The position numbers and the translations under genes are program-made. The notes under the pieces were generated by a model. The model was not told where the DNA came from and made no database searches. It worked only from the letters and a program-made list of their open reading frames with translations. DNA of 64,000 nt from Fibrobacteraceae bacterium (GTDB lineage Bacteria; Fibrobacterota; Fibrobacteria; Fibrobacterales; Fibrobacteraceae), in the NCBI GenBank assembly GCA_017631885.1, contig JAGBSH010000029.1:1-64000 (forward strand), given 5' to 3'. Of the stretch, positions 63,266 through 64,000 are shown in pieces (within the stretch, counting starts at the first letter, position 1; every line of letters starts with the position of its first letter).

Positions 63266-63550
63266 CTAGAATTTTCCAAGGCTAAAGCCTGCATAAAAAC
63301 CAGGCCACCACCTTGCTTTATGTTTTGCATTTCCAAAATCATCGTGATAATTTCCTAATGGTTTAAGTAGCAACTTATCTAAATACCCTAAAGAGGTAAA
63401 GTTCAGCGTTGCGCCTACAGAAAGGCCGATTCCTTTACACAATTGATATACATAGCCTAAGCGCCCACGATGGTGAAACCCTGCTTCTGAAGTGTTGTGT
63501 TCACTATATTTTCTGTTTACTTGTAAGAATGTGTATTCTATATTAAACAC
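63266..63550 (-). pseudogene. C-terminal fragment of an outer-membrane beta-barrel protein
   Basis: About 94 residues with alternating hydrophobic strands, ending GFYAGFSLGKF with a terminal Phe, as in outer-membrane beta-barrels. The frame is open only eight codons further upstream, to a stop at 63569-63571, and there is no ribosome-binding site or signal peptide. It is most likely the leftover 3' end of a larger gene. The GTG at 63550 is not a convincing start. Confidence 0.5.
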
Positions 63551-63699
63551 CCAAAGAGGTAAAAAGTGTTACTTTAAAAAAAATATCCATTATGGATATT
63601 TTGAGTTTACCAAAATATTACAATTAATTTCAGTACCATTTCATAAAAAAGCTGTCTAAAAATATAAATTCCATATAACTTTTTTTTGGGAGTTTTCGC

Positions 63700-64000
63700 A
63701 TGGGAAAAAAAATCTTTCATTCTGCTGTTATTTCTTCAGCAATTATTGCTCTTGCTTCTAGCATGAGTTTTGCCCAAACCGCAGAAATCGCCGATTGGGC
63801 TGGTTTCCGTAAAGCTGCAACCTCTTTTACTTTTGATGATGGTGCTCCAAGTCATGTAAGTGACGGTGCGCCGACATTTGATAAATATGGTTATAAAGCT
63901 ACTTTCCATTTGGTCACAAATTGGAACCCTAACTGGAGCGGGTTTCAGACTTTGGCAAATAATGGTCATGAAATTGCAAGCCATAGTTCTTCTCACCCAA
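63700..64000 (+). CDS. polysaccharide deacetylase (CE4), 3' end outside window
   Basis: Start of an exported enzyme: signal peptide (SAVISSAIIALASSMSFA), then the CE4/NodB fold with motif 1 FTFDDGAPSHV (metal and catalytic Asp) and motif 2 HEIASHSSSHP (metal-binding His residues). It removes acetyl groups from xylan, chitin or peptidoglycan. The ATG at 63700 has GGGAG upstream. The coding frame runs off the window end after 100 codons. Confidence 0.88.
   Translation, partial: MGKKIFHSAVISSAIIALASSMSFAQTAEIADWAGFRKAATSFTFDDGAPSHVSDGAPTFDKYGYKATFHLVTNWNPNWSGFQTLANNGHEIASHSSSHP

Noticed and set aside
1-64000. CRISPR arrays, rRNA operons and prophage structural genes
   Set aside because: I looked for regularly spaced repeats, conserved rRNA sequence and phage capsid or tail proteins and found none.

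Overview
The window looks like a low-G+C member of the Fibrobacter lineage. The evidence is a TIGR02147-type regulator translationally coupled to a lipoprotein gene, several lipoproteins and carbohydrate-active enzymes with long poly-serine linkers, C-terminal domains resembling type IX (Por) sorting signals, and a cluster of plant-polysaccharide enzymes. Most of the sequence is AT-rich. A stretch of about 32.7-41.5 kb is visibly richer in G+C and packed with accessory genes, repeats and broken genes.

Layout. 0-2.5 kb: the 3' end of a HipA-like kinase gene and an AIPR-type abortive-infection gene. 2.8-8 kb: a leucine-rich-repeat protein coupled to an S41 protease lipoprotein, then a MacAB-like adaptor/ATPase/permease operon. 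8-27.5 kb: mostly housekeeping and envelope genes, namely TIGR02147 regulator plus lipoprotein, GNAT, rarA, tRNA-Leu(CAG), a three-gene envelope cassette, a MORN_2 lipoprotein, pheS, an active/inactive M16 peptidase pair, trmH, an MCE protein, ptsH-ptsI, a lytic transglycosylase and an EamA transporter. 27.5-32.6 kb: a wzb-wzc-wza-manC exopolysaccharide operon read on the minus strand.

32.7-42.6 kb is accessory DNA. It holds an IS-end/MITE-like element, a serine-rich lipoprotein, a uvrD remnant with two in-frame stops, an AbiE toxin-antitoxin pair, an ORF6N protein with a 29-base palindrome inside its coding sequence, a SLOG-like gene with an alpha/beta hydrolase, two unrecognised genes, a 105-bp dispersed repeat and an HNH nuclease. 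43-51.8 kb is a polysaccharide-degradation cluster: GH9 without a signal peptide, a PL9-like pectate lyase, an LtaS-like phosphotransferase, a DUF4832-like lipoprotein and GH16. sbcCD and an EamA transporter follow.

57.2-62.3 kb is the best candidate for an undescribed system. An XRE regulator is coupled to a 1038-aa PLD-nuclease/helicase/DUF3427 protein, followed by a small SRA-like (modified-base reader) protein. The identical 17-bp site TGCACTATATAGCGTGG lies upstream of the regulator and again upstream of the SRA-like gene, which suggests that one controller governs both. The module sits beside decayed Fic-like and winged-helix remnants and a second copy of the 105-bp repeat. The window ends with small genes, a NUDIX hydrolase, an outer-membrane-protein fragment and the start of a CE4 polysaccharide deacetylase.

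No CRISPR array, rRNA gene or complete transposase gene was seen. All family assignments come from reading motifs; no database search was possible.
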